Below are positions 15,574 through 24,345 of a stretch of 64,000 bases of DNA, one piece after another. The stretch is from assembly GCF_014306135.1 (NCBI RefSeq), contig NZ_JACRWD010000008.1:1-64000 (forward strand). Direction: 5' to 3'. The DNA comes from Paraclostridium hominis. Lineage in GTDB: Bacteria; Bacillota; Clostridia; Peptostreptococcales; Peptostreptococcaceae. Position 1 is the first letter of the stretch, and the number at the start of each line of letters is the position of its first letter. The notes beneath the pieces were generated by a model that was not told where the DNA came from, searched no databases, and saw only the letters and a program-made list of their open reading frames with translations. Made by a program: the position numbers and the translations under genes.

Positions 15574-17508
15574 ATGACAAAACCTACTTTTTACGTTACA
15601 ACTCCTATATATTACCCAAGTGGTAACCTACATATAGGACATACTTATACAACTGTTGCAGCAGATGCTATAGCAAGATTTAAGCGTTTCTGTGGATATG
15701 ATGTAAAGTTTTTAACAGGAACTGACGAACACGGAGAAAAGATACAAAAAACTGCTAAAGAAAAAGGAATGACAGAAATAGAGTATCTTGATGGAATGAT
15801 AGCTGACATACAAAAACTATGGAAGACTATGGATATATCTTATGATGATTTCATAAGAACAACTCAAGAAAGACATGAAGTTATAATACAAAAAATATTT
15901 ACTAAGCTATATGAGCAAGGAGATATATATAAAGGTTCTTATGAAGGAAGATATTGTACTCCATGCGAAAGTTTCTGGACAGAGTCTCAATTATTAGAAG
16001 GAAACAAATGTCCTGACTGTGGAAGAGACACTTATATAGCGAAAGAAGAAGCTTACTTCTTTAAACTATCAAAATATGAAGATAGATTAAGAGAACTATT
16101 CGCTGATCCTAACTTCTGTTTCCCAGTATCTAGAAAAAATGAAATGGTTGCAAACTTCTTAGACAAAGGATTAGAAGATTTATGTGTAACTAGAACTACA
16201 TTTGACTGGGGAATAAAAGTTCCTTTCGATGAAAAACACGTTATATATGTTTGGGTAGATGCTTTATGTAATTATATAACTGCATTAGGATATATGAGCG
16301 AAGATGATTCTGAATTTAAGAAGTATTGGCCAGCAAATGTTCATATAGTAGGAAAAGAAATAATGAGATTCCATACAATAATATGGCCTGCTATACTTAT
16401 GGCTTTAGGTGAAGAGATGCCTACACAAGTATATGGACATGGATGGATATTATTTGATAATGATAAAATGAGTAAATCAAAAGGAAATATAGTTTACCCA
16501 GAACAAATGATAGAAAGATATGGAGTAGATGCTCTTAAATATTTCTTATTAAGAGAATTTGCATTCGGCCAAGATGGAAACTATACTCATAGAAACTTTG
16601 TAACAAGACTTAACTCAGATTTAGCTAATGATTTAGGAAACCTAGTAAGTAGAACTGTTTCTATGGTTGAAAAATATAATGATGGAATAATACCAATGCC
16701 AAAAGTAAGTACTGAATTTGATGCTAGCTTAAAAGAAACTGCTAAGACTTCAGTAGAAAACTTTGAAATAGAAATGAACAAACTACAATTTAATGAAGCA
16801 TTAGAGTCAGCTTGGAAGTTAATAAGAAGAACTAACAAGTATATAGATGAAACTATGCCTTGGGCTTTAGCTAAAGATGAAGCTAAGAAAGACGAGTTAG
16901 ATGCAGTTTTATATAACTTATGTGAATCTATAAGAATAGTAGCTACTCTTATAAATCCAATGATGAACGATACTGCTAAGAAAATATATGCTCAATTAGG
17001 TATAACAGATGAAAATTTAATGACTTGGGAAAGTACTAAAACTTTTGGATTAATAAAAGAAAATACAAAAGTTGAAAAAGGAAATGCATTATTCCCAAGA
17101 TTAGATATAGAAAAAGAAGTAGAAGAACTTCAAGAATTATTTGCTGAAAAGAAAGAAGAAGCAGAAGCTCCATTAGAGCATAAGCCTGAAATATCTATAG
17201 ATGATTTAGATAAGATAGAGCTTAGAATAGGTAAAATAGTAAAATGTGAAAAGCATCCTAAAGCAGATAGATTATTAGTATCACAAGTTAAAATAGGACC
17301 AGAAACAAGACAAATAGTATCTGGAATAGCTAAGTGGTATAAGCCAGAAGATTTAATAGGAAAAGAAGTTACTGTAGTATGTAACTTAAAGCCTGTAAAA
17401 CTAAGAGGCGTTGAATCTCAAGGTATGATATTAGCTGCAGGAGATGACGGTGATGATTTAGTATTACCATTAACAGAAGGTGCTAAAGACGGTTGCGAAG
17501 TTAGATAA
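15574..17508 (+). CDS. metG: Methionyl-tRNA synthetase
   Basis: Charges tRNA-Met. 644 residues, the long form. The class I signature is 'NLHIGHTYT' near residue 20, a zinc knuckle 'CTPCESFW...CPDCG' is near residues 127-147, and KMSKS is in 'KMSKSKGNIVYP'. The anticodon-binding helical domain follows. A C-terminal EMAP/Trbp111-type tRNA-binding domain starts around residue 545 ('DLDKIELRIGKIVKCEKHP'). It is controlled by the Met T-box upstream, and tatD follows 12 bases after its stop. Confidence 0.97.
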   Translation: MTKPTFYVTTPIYYPSGNLHIGHTYTTVAADAIARFKRFCGYDVKFLTGTDEHGEKIQKTAKEKGMTEIEYLDGMIADIQKLWKTMDISYDDFIRTTQERHEVIIQKIFTKLYEQGDIYKGSYEGRYCTPCESFWTESQLLEGNKCPDCGRDTYIAKEEAYFFKLSKYEDRLRELFADPNFCFPVSRKNEMVANFLDKGLEDLCVTRTTFDWGIKVPFDEKHVIYVWVDALCNYITALGYMSEDDSEFKKYWPANVHIVGKEIMRFHTIIWPAILMALGEEMPTQVYGHGWILFDNDKMSKSKGNIVYPEQMIERYGVDALKYFLLREFAFGQDGNYTHRNFVTRLNSDLANDLGNLVSRTVSMVEKYNDGIIPMPKVSTEFDASLKETAKTSVENFEIEMNKLQFNEALESAWKLIRRTNKYIDETMPWALAKDEAKKDELDAVLYNLCESIRIVATLINPMMNDTAKKIYAQLGITDENLMTWESTKTFGLIKENTKVEKGNALFPRLDIEKEVEELQELFAEKKEEAEAPLEHKPEISIDDLDKIELRIGKIVKCEKHPKADRLLVSQVKIGPETRQIVSGIAKWYKPEDLIGKEVTVVCNLKPVKLRGVESQGMILAAGDDGDDLVLPLTEGAKDGCEVR

Positions 17509-17520
17509 GGAGATGACGAA

Positions 17521-18291
17521 ATGTTATTTGACTCACATGCACATTTAAATGATGAAAGATTTGATGAAGATAGAGAAGAATTAATTAATTCACTAAAAGC
17601 TAAAGGTGTAGACTTAGTGCTAAATCCTGGAGCTTGTATAGAAACTTCTAAAAGTAGTGTAGATTTAGCTAATAAATATGATTTTATATATGCAGCAGTT
17701 GGAGTTCATCCTCATGATGTAGGTGAAATGACTGAAGAAGATATAGAAACTTTAAGAAAACTTGCATTAGAAAATGAAAAGGTAAAAGCTATAGGAGAAA
17801 TAGGATTAGATTATTACTATGACAACTCTCCTAGAGAAATTCAAAAGAAATGGTTTAAAAGACAAATAGAATTAGCTAATGAACTAAAATTACCTATAAT
17901 AATTCATGATAGAGATGCTCACGGTGATACATTTGAAATAATAAAAAACACTAAAAGTCCTGAAATAGGATGTGTGCTTCATTGCTATAGTGGAAATGTA
18001 GAACTAGCTAAAGAGTATGTAAAAATGGGTTGTTATATATCTATACCAGGTACAGTAACATTTAAAAATAATAAAAAAACTAGAGAAGTAGCTAAGGAAA
18101 TACCACTTGAGTATTTACTTATAGAAACTGATTCTCCATATATGGCTCCAGAGCCACATAGAGGAAAAAGAAATGATCCTTCTTTAGTTCAATTTGTAGC
18201 TGATAAAATCGCTCAAGAAAAAGGAATTTCATATGAGCAAGTTTGTAAAGCTACAAAAGAAAATGCAAAGAGATTTTTTAATATAAAGTAA
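17521..18291 (+). CDS. tatD: TatD-family metal-dependent DNase/hydrolase
   Basis: 256-residue TIM-barrel hydrolase. Metal ligands are visible in 'FDSHAHLND' (HxH), 'AIGEIGLDYYYDNSP', 'PIIIHDRDAH', 'LHCYSGNV' and 'IETDSPYMAPEPHRG'. The family removes 3' nucleotides and is called YabD in Bacillus, where it also follows metS and precedes rnmV. It is probably co-transcribed with metG. Confidence 0.92.
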   Translation: MLFDSHAHLNDERFDEDREELINSLKAKGVDLVLNPGACIETSKSSVDLANKYDFIYAAVGVHPHDVGEMTEEDIETLRKLALENEKVKAIGEIGLDYYYDNSPREIQKKWFKRQIELANELKLPIIIHDRDAHGDTFEIIKNTKSPEIGCVLHCYSGNVELAKEYVKMGCYISIPGTVTFKNNKKTREVAKEIPLEYLLIETDSPYMAPEPHRGKRNDPSLVQFVADKIAQEKGISYEQVCKATKENAKRFFNIK

Positions 18292-18301
18292 TATAAATAA
18301 T

Positions 18302-18335
18302 GGGGCTATCTCAAAATAGAGATAAGCCCCTATTT
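18302..18335 (+). terminator. Terminator-like hairpin after tatD
   Basis: ggggctatctc (18302-18312) pairs with gagataagcccc (18319-18330) with one bulged base, followed by 'tatttt'. Confidence 0.75.
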
Positions 18336-18446
18336 TGCGAAATAGACATTTATTTTAGCTATAACCGAATTTGTAGCCTTGATAAAATTTAGTATAAAGC
18401 TTAAAATATAAAGATATTAAGTAAAATGAGCGAAAAAGGTGATTAG

Positions 18447-18977
18447 ATGATAAAGGAAATAATAGTAGTAGAAGGAAGAGATGATGTAACGGCTGTAAAA
18501 AGAGCAGTGGATGCTGAACTTATAACTACAGGTGGTTTTGGATTTCCTAAGGGAGTTATGGAAAGAATAAAATCAGCACAAGAAAGAAGAGGAGTTATAA
18601 TATTTACAGACCCAGACTTTGCAGGTGAAAAAATAAGAAAAAAGATAGCTGCAGAAGTTCCTGGATGTAAACATGCATTTTTACCAAGAGAAGAAGCAAA
18701 GAAAAATGGAGATATAGGAATAGAAAATGCTACTCCAGAAAGTATAAGAAAAGCACTTGAAAAAGTAAGAACAGAAAGTACTGATAAAAGAGATGAATTC
18801 GGACAAGTAGATTTAATAAGAAATGGACTTATAGGAAATGATGATGCATCTCACAGAAGAGATAAGTTAGGAATGATATTAGGTATAGGTTACGGAAATG
18901 CAAAACAATTTTTAAATAGATTAAATAATTATGGAGTTAGTAGAGAAGAGTTTGAAAAAGCTTTAGAAACTTTATAA
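18447..18977 (+). CDS. rnmV: Ribonuclease M5
   Basis: 176-residue Toprim nuclease that matures 5S rRNA precursors. The Toprim glutamate is in 'IVVEGRDDVTAVKRAV' and the DxD pair in 'IIFTDPDFAGEKIRKKIA'. 'NGLIGNDDASHRRDKLGMIL' is the conserved C-terminal part. RBS AAAAGGTGAT precedes ATG 18447. rsmA starts 24 bases downstream, the same arrangement as in Bacillus. Confidence 0.95.
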   Translation: MIKEIIVVEGRDDVTAVKRAVDAELITTGGFGFPKGVMERIKSAQERRGVIIFTDPDFAGEKIRKKIAAEVPGCKHAFLPREEAKKNGDIGIENATPESIRKALEKVRTESTDKRDEFGQVDLIRNGLIGNDDASHRRDKLGMILGIGYGNAKQFLNRLNNYGVSREEFEKALETL

Positions 18978-19001
18978 TAATATAAATAAAGGAGATAAAA
19001 T

Positions 19002-19871
19002 ATGGATAGACTTTCGTCACATAGAAAAACTAAAGAAGTAGTAGATAAGCATGGATTTAAGTTTTCTAAATCATTAGGACAAAACTTTTTAATAGATGAC
19101 AATGTAATAGATAGAATATTAGATGGAGCAAGACTTTCAAAAGGAGATAAAATAATAGAGGTAGGTCCTGGTATAGGTACACTTACTCGTGAGATGGGTA
19201 AAGTTGCTGATAAGGTTGTAGCTATAGAAATTGATAAAACTTTAATACCAATACTTAAAGACACTCTAGATGAATTTGATAATATAGAGGTAGTAAATCA
19301 AGATATATTAAAAGTTAATGTAGAAGAGTTAGTAAAAGAAAAGTTAGGTGGAGGACCAGTTAAGTTAGTAGCAAATCTTCCATACTATATAACAACTCCT
19401 ATAGTTATGAAATTCTTAGAAGAAGACATACCAGTAACAGATATAGTTGTTATGGTTCAAAAGGAAGTTGCTGATAGAATGAATGCAAATCCTGGAACAA
19501 AAGACTATGGAGCATTATCAGTAGCTGTTCAATATTACTGTGATACAGAAATAGTAGCAAAAGCTCCAAGACATATGTTTATACCACAACCGAATGTTGA
19601 TTCTACAGTAATTGGGCTTCATGTAAGAGAAGAAAGAAAATACAATGTAGATAATGAAGATATATTCTTTAAAACTGTTAAAGCTGCATTTGGGCAAAGA
19701 AGAAAAACTTTACTAAATGCATTAGGGACATTAGGATTTTTAAATAAAGATGAAATAAGAGAAGTTTTAAGTGAGGCTAATATAGATGAGAAAAGAAGAG
19801 GAGAAACTCTTACAATAGAAGAGTTTGCAAATCTTTCAAACTGTGTTAATAAAAAAGTACCTTCTAAATAG
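19002..19871 (+). CDS. rsmA: 16S rRNA (adenine-1518/1519-N6) dimethyltransferase
   Basis: KsgA, 289 residues. It dimethylates two adjacent adenines at the 3' end of 16S rRNA. Motifs are 'FSKSLGQNFLIDDNVIDRIL', SAM motif 'EVGPGIGTLTREM' and catalytic 'VANLPYYITTPIVMKFL'. The C-terminal arm contains 'AAFGQRRKTLLNAL'. The last codons and stop lie within the 5' arm and loop of the terminator, so gene end and terminator share DNA. Confidence 0.96.
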   Translation: MDRLSSHRKTKEVVDKHGFKFSKSLGQNFLIDDNVIDRILDGARLSKGDKIIEVGPGIGTLTREMGKVADKVVAIEIDKTLIPILKDTLDEFDNIEVVNQDILKVNVEELVKEKLGGGPVKLVANLPYYITTPIVMKFLEEDIPVTDIVVMVQKEVADRMNANPGTKDYGALSVAVQYYCDTEIVAKAPRHMFIPQPNVDSTVIGLHVREERKYNVDNEDIFFKTVKAAFGQRRKTLLNALGTLGFLNKDEIREVLSEANIDEKRRGETLTIEEFANLSNCVNKKVPSK

Positions 19872-19884
19872 AAGGTACTTTTTT
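19851..19884 (+). terminator. Terminator overlapping the rsmA stop codon
   Basis: aaaaaagtaccttct (19851-19865), loop aaat, complement 19870-19884. Perfect 15-bp stem with a T-run as its 3' end. The TAG stop (19869-19871) is at the loop edge. Confidence 0.88.
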
Positions 19885-19939
19885 GCATGTCCAAACATAT
19901 AATGTTTAGAGGGACTTATATTTTATAGGGGGGATAGCT

Positions 19940-21097
19940 TTGAGTACTAAAAAGAAGTATAAAAGAGATTATATAATTCTAGAAGCTAAAGACATGAACT
20001 TTAGATATAAAGATAGAGTATTGCCAAAAGCATTTGCAAAAATTGAAGTTACAGAAGAAAAATCTTTGGTAGCACTTTATGTAGAAAATCTTAAGTATAT
20101 TAGAGATGGATATAAAGTGGTAGCTATACTAGAAGATTACAACACTTTGGATTTAGGGCGTATAGTATTGAGTGAACAAGGTAAAGGGGAATTTGCATTA
20201 AATTTAGACGAAAATAATACTAACATAAAGGCTGTGGCTTTAGTATCTGAAAAAAGTGTACCATTAATTGGATTTAAGGGAAGTAAAATTGATAATTATG
20301 AAGAAATAATATTTACATCAGATGAAGAATATATGGAATATGAAGAATTAGAAGATGACGAAGAGTATGTATATGAGGAAGTTGAGTATGTAGAAGTTGA
20401 TGATGACGAAAACTGTGAGTATGAATATGAGTATTTAGAATATGTAGAAATAGAAGAAGATAATGAAGAAAATACAGATTACAACTATGAAAATGAAGAA
20501 GATAATGAAGAAATAGAGTACGTATCATCTCCTAGACAAAAAAATCAAAGAAATAAATCAACAAAACCTAGCAATAATAAACCTGTAATTGAAGAGAATT
20601 TAAAACGTAGTGAAAAAGTAAGTGAAGAGATAAAACAAATTGATGAGGAAATAAATTATGAAGAAGCCCAAGTAAATACGGCTAGAAATTTATTAATGCC
20701 TAGACAGATAAAAAAAGGATTGAAAATGTTTAAAGAAGTTAAGCCATTTGCAAGGGATACTATAGAAAATACTAGATGGTGGAAAATAGAGATAACACCT
20801 ATGACAATGTGCGGATATACTATGCCTTACTTAGGGTATATAAATACTTTAAATTATACTATGTATAGTGACATAGTTTTACAATCATATAGATATAGAC
20901 ATTACTTATTTGGGGTTCAATATGATGAATACAACAAGCGTAAACACTATATGTACGCTATTCCAGGAAATAAAAATGAGCAACCAGATCAAGGTCATAC
21001 AGGATTTAATATGTATAAACCATGTGATGATAGAAGCGATAAGCTTGGATATTGGATTTGTTTTGTTGATTCTAGAACTAGAAAGATTATGAAGTAA
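19940..21097 (+). CDS. Unknown protein with a Tyr/Glu-rich acidic middle segment
   Basis: 385 residues starting at TTG with RBS AGGGGGGA (19927-19934). Three parts are visible. Residues ~1-125 look like a beta-rich domain ('AKIEVTEEKSLVALYVENL'). Residues ~130-200 are made almost wholly of Glu, Asp, Tyr, Asn and Val ('EEYVYEEVEYVEVDDDEN'). A basic linker is followed by residues ~270-385, an aromatic-rich domain ('ENTRWWKIEITPMTMCGYTM', 'GYWICFVDSRTRKIMK'). No transmembrane segment or signal is seen. In Bacillus the slot after ksgA holds yabG, a spore coat protease, but this is not YabG. A spore-surface role is only a guess. Confidence 0.6.
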   Translation: MSTKKKYKRDYIILEAKDMNFRYKDRVLPKAFAKIEVTEEKSLVALYVENLKYIRDGYKVVAILEDYNTLDLGRIVLSEQGKGEFALNLDENNTNIKAVALVSEKSVPLIGFKGSKIDNYEEIIFTSDEEYMEYEELEDDEEYVYEEVEYVEVDDDENCEYEYEYLEYVEIEEDNEENTDYNYENEEDNEEIEYVSSPRQKNQRNKSTKPSNNKPVIEENLKRSEKVSEEIKQIDEEINYEEAQVNTARNLLMPRQIKKGLKMFKEVKPFARDTIENTRWWKIEITPMTMCGYTMPYLGYINTLNYTMYSDIVLQSYRYRHYLFGVQYDEYNKRKHYMYAIPGNKNEQPDQGHTGFNMYKPCDDRSDKLGYWICFVDSRTRKIMK

Positions 21098-21195
21098 ATT
21101 GTGAGAGAAGTCTGATAATATCGTTTTCTATTGAAAAAAATTATGGAATAATTTACAATATATGTATGTAATACAAACTAGGAGGAGAATTGAAT

Positions 21196-22311
21196 ATGAT
21201 AAATAAACAAAGATTAATCGATGAATTCATAGAATTAGTAAAAATAGATAGTCCTTCATCTAAAGAAGGTAACGTAGCTAAAGTACTAGTAAAAAAACTA
21301 GAAGCTATAGGATGTGAAGTTTGTATAGACGAAGCTGGTGTTAAAGCTGGTGGAGAAACAGGAAACGTAATAGCTAAATTAAAAGGAAACAGAGAAGGTA
21401 AAACAGTATTATTCAGTTCTCACATGGATACAGTTAGCCCAGGAGAAGGAATAAAACCTATAATAGATGAAGCAAAAGGAATAATAACAAGTGATGGAAC
21501 TACAGTTTTAGGTTCTGATGATAAAGCTGGTATAGCAGCTATATTAGAAGCTTTAAGAATAATAAAAGAAAATAATTTAGATCATGCTGATATAGAAGTA
21601 GTATTCTCTATATGGGAAGAAGGCGGATTATTTGGAGCTCAATATCTAGACTATTCTAAAATAAATGCAGATTATGCTTTCGTTTTAGATAGTGGAGGAT
21701 CTCCAGGAGAAATAATAACAAAAGCTCCAGCACAAGATAAAATAGAAGTAACTATAAAAGGTAAGCCAGCACATGCAGGTTTACAACCAGAAAATGGAGT
21801 AAGTGCTATAATGGTAGCTTCTAAAGCTATAGAGAATATGAAATTACTTAGAATAGATGAAGAAACTACTGCAAACATAGGTATAGTTAAAGGTGGAATA
21901 GCTACAAACATAGTTATGCCTGAACTTGAAATAGTTGCAGAAGCTAGAAGTTTAGAAGAATCAAAATTAGATGCTCAAACTAATCATATGGTAGAAGAAT
22001 TCAAAAAAGCAGGAGAAGCTATGGGAGCAGAAGTAATTGCTAAAGTAACTAGAGCCTATGCACCATTTAAAATAGCTGATGATGCTGAGATAGTTGAACT
22101 TGCTAAAAAAGCATTCTCTAACATAGGAATAGAAGGATATACTGCTTCAACAGGTGGTGGAAGTGATACTAACGTATTAAATGGAAATGGATTAAAAGCT
22201 GTTAACTTAGGAATAGGAATGAAAAATGCTCATACATTAGAAGAATATATAGCAATAGAAGATATAATAAATTCTTCAAGAGCTGTATTAGAAATAATTA
22301 AAGAAGCATAA
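21196..22311 (+). CDS. M20-family peptidase (PepT-like aminopeptidase)
   Basis: Cytosolic di-zinc peptidase, 371 residues from ATG 21196. A TTG at 21190 is in frame but only 3 bases from the RBS AGGAGGA (21180-21186). Metal and catalytic motifs are 'LFSSHMDTVSPGEG' (first His/Asp), 'LGSDDKAGIAAILEAL', 'FSIWEEGGLFGAQY' (catalytic Glu pair) and 'GGSDTNVLNGNG'. The dimerisation domain lies between ('IKGKPAHAGLQPENGVSAI'). It is closest to the PepT-like clade; substrate specificity (tripeptide or other) is not certain. Monocistronic, with a clear terminator. Confidence 0.85.
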   Translation: MINKQRLIDEFIELVKIDSPSSKEGNVAKVLVKKLEAIGCEVCIDEAGVKAGGETGNVIAKLKGNREGKTVLFSSHMDTVSPGEGIKPIIDEAKGIITSDGTTVLGSDDKAGIAAILEALRIIKENNLDHADIEVVFSIWEEGGLFGAQYLDYSKINADYAFVLDSGGSPGEIITKAPAQDKIEVTIKGKPAHAGLQPENGVSAIMVASKAIENMKLLRIDEETTANIGIVKGGIATNIVMPELEIVAEARSLEESKLDAQTNHMVEEFKKAGEAMGAEVIAKVTRAYAPFKIADDAEIVELAKKAFSNIGIEGYTASTGGGSDTNVLNGNGLKAVNLGIGMKNAHTLEEYIAIEDIINSSRAVLEIIKEA

Positions 22312-22334
22312 TTAAATATATGATATAATAAAAG

Positions 22335-22363
22335 AATCGCCCAACATTTGTTGGGTGATTTTT
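22335..22363 (+). terminator. Rho-independent terminator after the M20 peptidase gene
   Basis: aatcgcccaac (22335-22345) / gttgggtgatt (22350-22360) with a T-rich tail. Confidence 0.88.
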
Positions 22364-22492
22364 CATTTTTAAGATAAATGATAATTAATGTTGAATTAAA
22401 ACTATAATTTATTGCAGTTAAGATTTGATGTAGGTTTAAGAAAGAATAAAAATGGATAATAAAATAAAGTATATATATTAGGAGGTAATATC

Positions 22493-23389
22493 GTGGAAAC
22501 AAGATATGATGAAGCCAATAAGGTAACAATACAATCTATAATTTGGAATGTAGTATTAACAGTTATAAAAATATTTTCAGGTATAGTTGGAAAATCTAAT
22601 GCTATGATAGCAGATGGATTACATTCAGCATCTGATATAATAAGTTCAGTAGGAGTTTTAATTGGTAATAAAGTTGCAAAAGCACCAAATGATAAAGAAC
22701 ATAATTATGGACATGAAAAAGCAGAAACATTAGTATCGTTTTTATTATCTATATTATTAATAGTTGTATCATTAAAAATCGGATTTAATGCACTTAAATC
22801 ACTTTTTAACCTAGATAGAGTTCAAGTACCTACATTACTACCATTAGTAGTATCTATTATTTCTATAGCTATAAAAGAATATCAATATAGAATAACTATA
22901 AAAGTAGCTAATAAAATAAACTCACCATCATTAAAGGCTGATGCTTGGCATCATAGATCTGATGCACTTTCATCTATTGCGGCATTTATAGGTATAGGAG
23001 GAGCCTTACTAGGTTTTAAAGCATTAGATCCAATTGCATCTATAGTCGTAGCTTTATTCGTAGCAAAAGTAGGATTTGATATATTAAAAGATTCAGCTAA
23101 TGAATTAATGGATTATTCAATAGATGAGGATCAAGAAAAACAGATAGTAAACATAGCAGAAAATACAGATGGGGTAATTAACTTAGGAGAAATAAGAACA
23201 AGAAAACATGGAGCTACTGCATATGTAGATTTAACTATATGTGTAAACAAGAACTTAACTGTTTTTGAAGGTCATGAGATAGCAACTAAGTTAGAAAAAC
23301 GCATAATAAAAGAGATGCAATTTGTAAAAGGTATAACAGTCCATGTAGAACCTTGTATAAATTGCCCAGGCAATTCTTGTAAAAAATAA
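22493..23389 (+). CDS. Cation diffusion facilitator (CDF) metal transporter
   Basis: 298 residues, GTG start after AGGAGG (22481-22486). About six membrane helices are expected. The two transport-site motifs are 'AMIADGLHSASDIISS' and 'ADAWHHRSDALSSIAAFIG' (HxxxD type). A cytosolic C-terminal domain ('GAT AYVDLTICV' region) ends in a Cys pair 'NCPGNSCKK'. The family exports Zn, Fe, Mn or Co by proton exchange. The HHRSD form is common in ZitB/FieF-like members, but the metal is not predictable. Confidence 0.9.
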   Translation: METRYDEANKVTIQSIIWNVVLTVIKIFSGIVGKSNAMIADGLHSASDIISSVGVLIGNKVAKAPNDKEHNYGHEKAETLVSFLLSILLIVVSLKIGFNALKSLFNLDRVQVPTLLPLVVSIISIAIKEYQYRITIKVANKINSPSLKADAWHHRSDALSSIAAFIGIGGALLGFKALDPIASIVVALFVAKVGFDILKDSANELMDYSIDEDQEKQIVNIAENTDGVINLGEIRTRKHGATAYVDLTICVNKNLTVFEGHEIATKLEKRIIKEMQFVKGITVHVEPCINCPGNSCKK

Positions 23390-23416
23390 TAAAATAATAT
23401 AAAAATTTATAAAAAC

Positions 23417-23446
23417 AGCACTATGATTCAATTGTAGTGCTTTTTA
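23417..23446 (+). terminator. Rho-independent terminator after the CDF transporter gene
   Basis: agcactat... / ...gtagtgct (23417-23424 with 23434-23441) followed by Ts. Confidence 0.8.
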
Positions 23447-23499
23447 GTTTGCATATTTTATAGTATAATAAAATCGTTAATTATATAGGGGGGGCTTTT

Positions 23500-24294
23500 A
23501 TGGCAAAGAAAAGAAAGATTAAAAAAAGGATTTTAATTCTTGTAGGAATAATTGGATTCTTTATAGTATATACAGCTACATATGTTTATTTCTCAAAAAA
23601 GCAGGCAAGTGATCAGCCTGTTAAAGTCGAAAATAAAGACACACAAGAAGATTCAAGGTCATTACTAGCTCAGATGAAAACAACTGATACAGTTTATATG
23701 TCAGATAAAAACTTACAAGATGTAAGAGTAGAGCAAGAGTATTGGAATCAGATAAAGTTTTTCTCTACTAAATTTAAACAAGTAAGAAAGCCAAGTAACT
23801 ATGAAAGTAAATATGAAGGTTATGTAGATAATGGTATTAGATTTTCTACTGATTTAGATTATTTTAGAATATTTACAGTAAATAAAGAAGAGTTTTATAA
23901 AATACCTGTATCAGAAAAAAAGATATTTGATAAATTATTACAAGAAAGTATATATACATCTATAGATTCTGTAAAAAAATACAAAACATGGGATAGTATA
24001 GAAATCATATATGGAGATGAAGTTAAAAAACCATGGAGATGGAATTATGATGATTTAGCATATAGTATATCTGTAAAAAGACTAGTTGGAAAAATACAGC
24101 CAGAAAAAAGTAAAGAAAGAAGTCCATACAACTTTACAGTTAAGATAAAGGGAGATGGTTATTCCATAACGCTTGAAACTATGGGAGATGACTATGTAAA
24201 AGTAACTTCTGATAAAGCAACAGCGTATTATGAAGTTCATAATGGATTATTTAATTATTTAAGAGATGATGTATTTAAAATTGAAAAGAAATAG
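23500..24294 (+). CDS. Unknown membrane-anchored protein
   Basis: 264 residues. A basic N-terminus (MAKKRKIKKR) is followed by one helix at ~10-29 ('ILILVGIIGFFIVYTATYVY'), then an extracellular region with no known motif. That region has several Tyr/Trp-rich stretches ('KTWDSIEIIYGDEVKKPW') and a beta-type C-terminus. The RBS AGGGGGGC is strong. No family recognised; the layout suggests a bitopic protein facing outside. Confidence 0.65.
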   Translation: MAKKRKIKKRILILVGIIGFFIVYTATYVYFSKKQASDQPVKVENKDTQEDSRSLLAQMKTTDTVYMSDKNLQDVRVEQEYWNQIKFFSTKFKQVRKPSNYESKYEGYVDNGIRFSTDLDYFRIFTVNKEEFYKIPVSEKKIFDKLLQESIYTSIDSVKKYKTWDSIEIIYGDEVKKPWRWNYDDLAYSISVKRLVGKIQPEKSKERSPYNFTVKIKGDGYSITLETMGDDYVKVTSDKATAYYEVHNGLFNYLRDDVFKIEKK

Positions 24295-24308
24295 TTATTA
24301 TTGTAAAT

Positions 24309-24342
24309 AAAAAAGCTAGGCGAAATTCACCTAGCTTTTTTT
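24309..24342. terminator. Bidirectional terminator between convergent genes
   Basis: aaaaaagctagg (24309-24320) / cctagctttttt (24330-24341). It serves both the upstream + strand gene and the leftward murC. Confidence 0.88.
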
Positions 24343-24345
24343 ATA

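Noticed and set aside
20313..20528. His/Leu-rich frame on the minus strand
   Set aside because: It is the antisense shadow of the Glu/Tyr-rich codons of the protein at 19940-21097.
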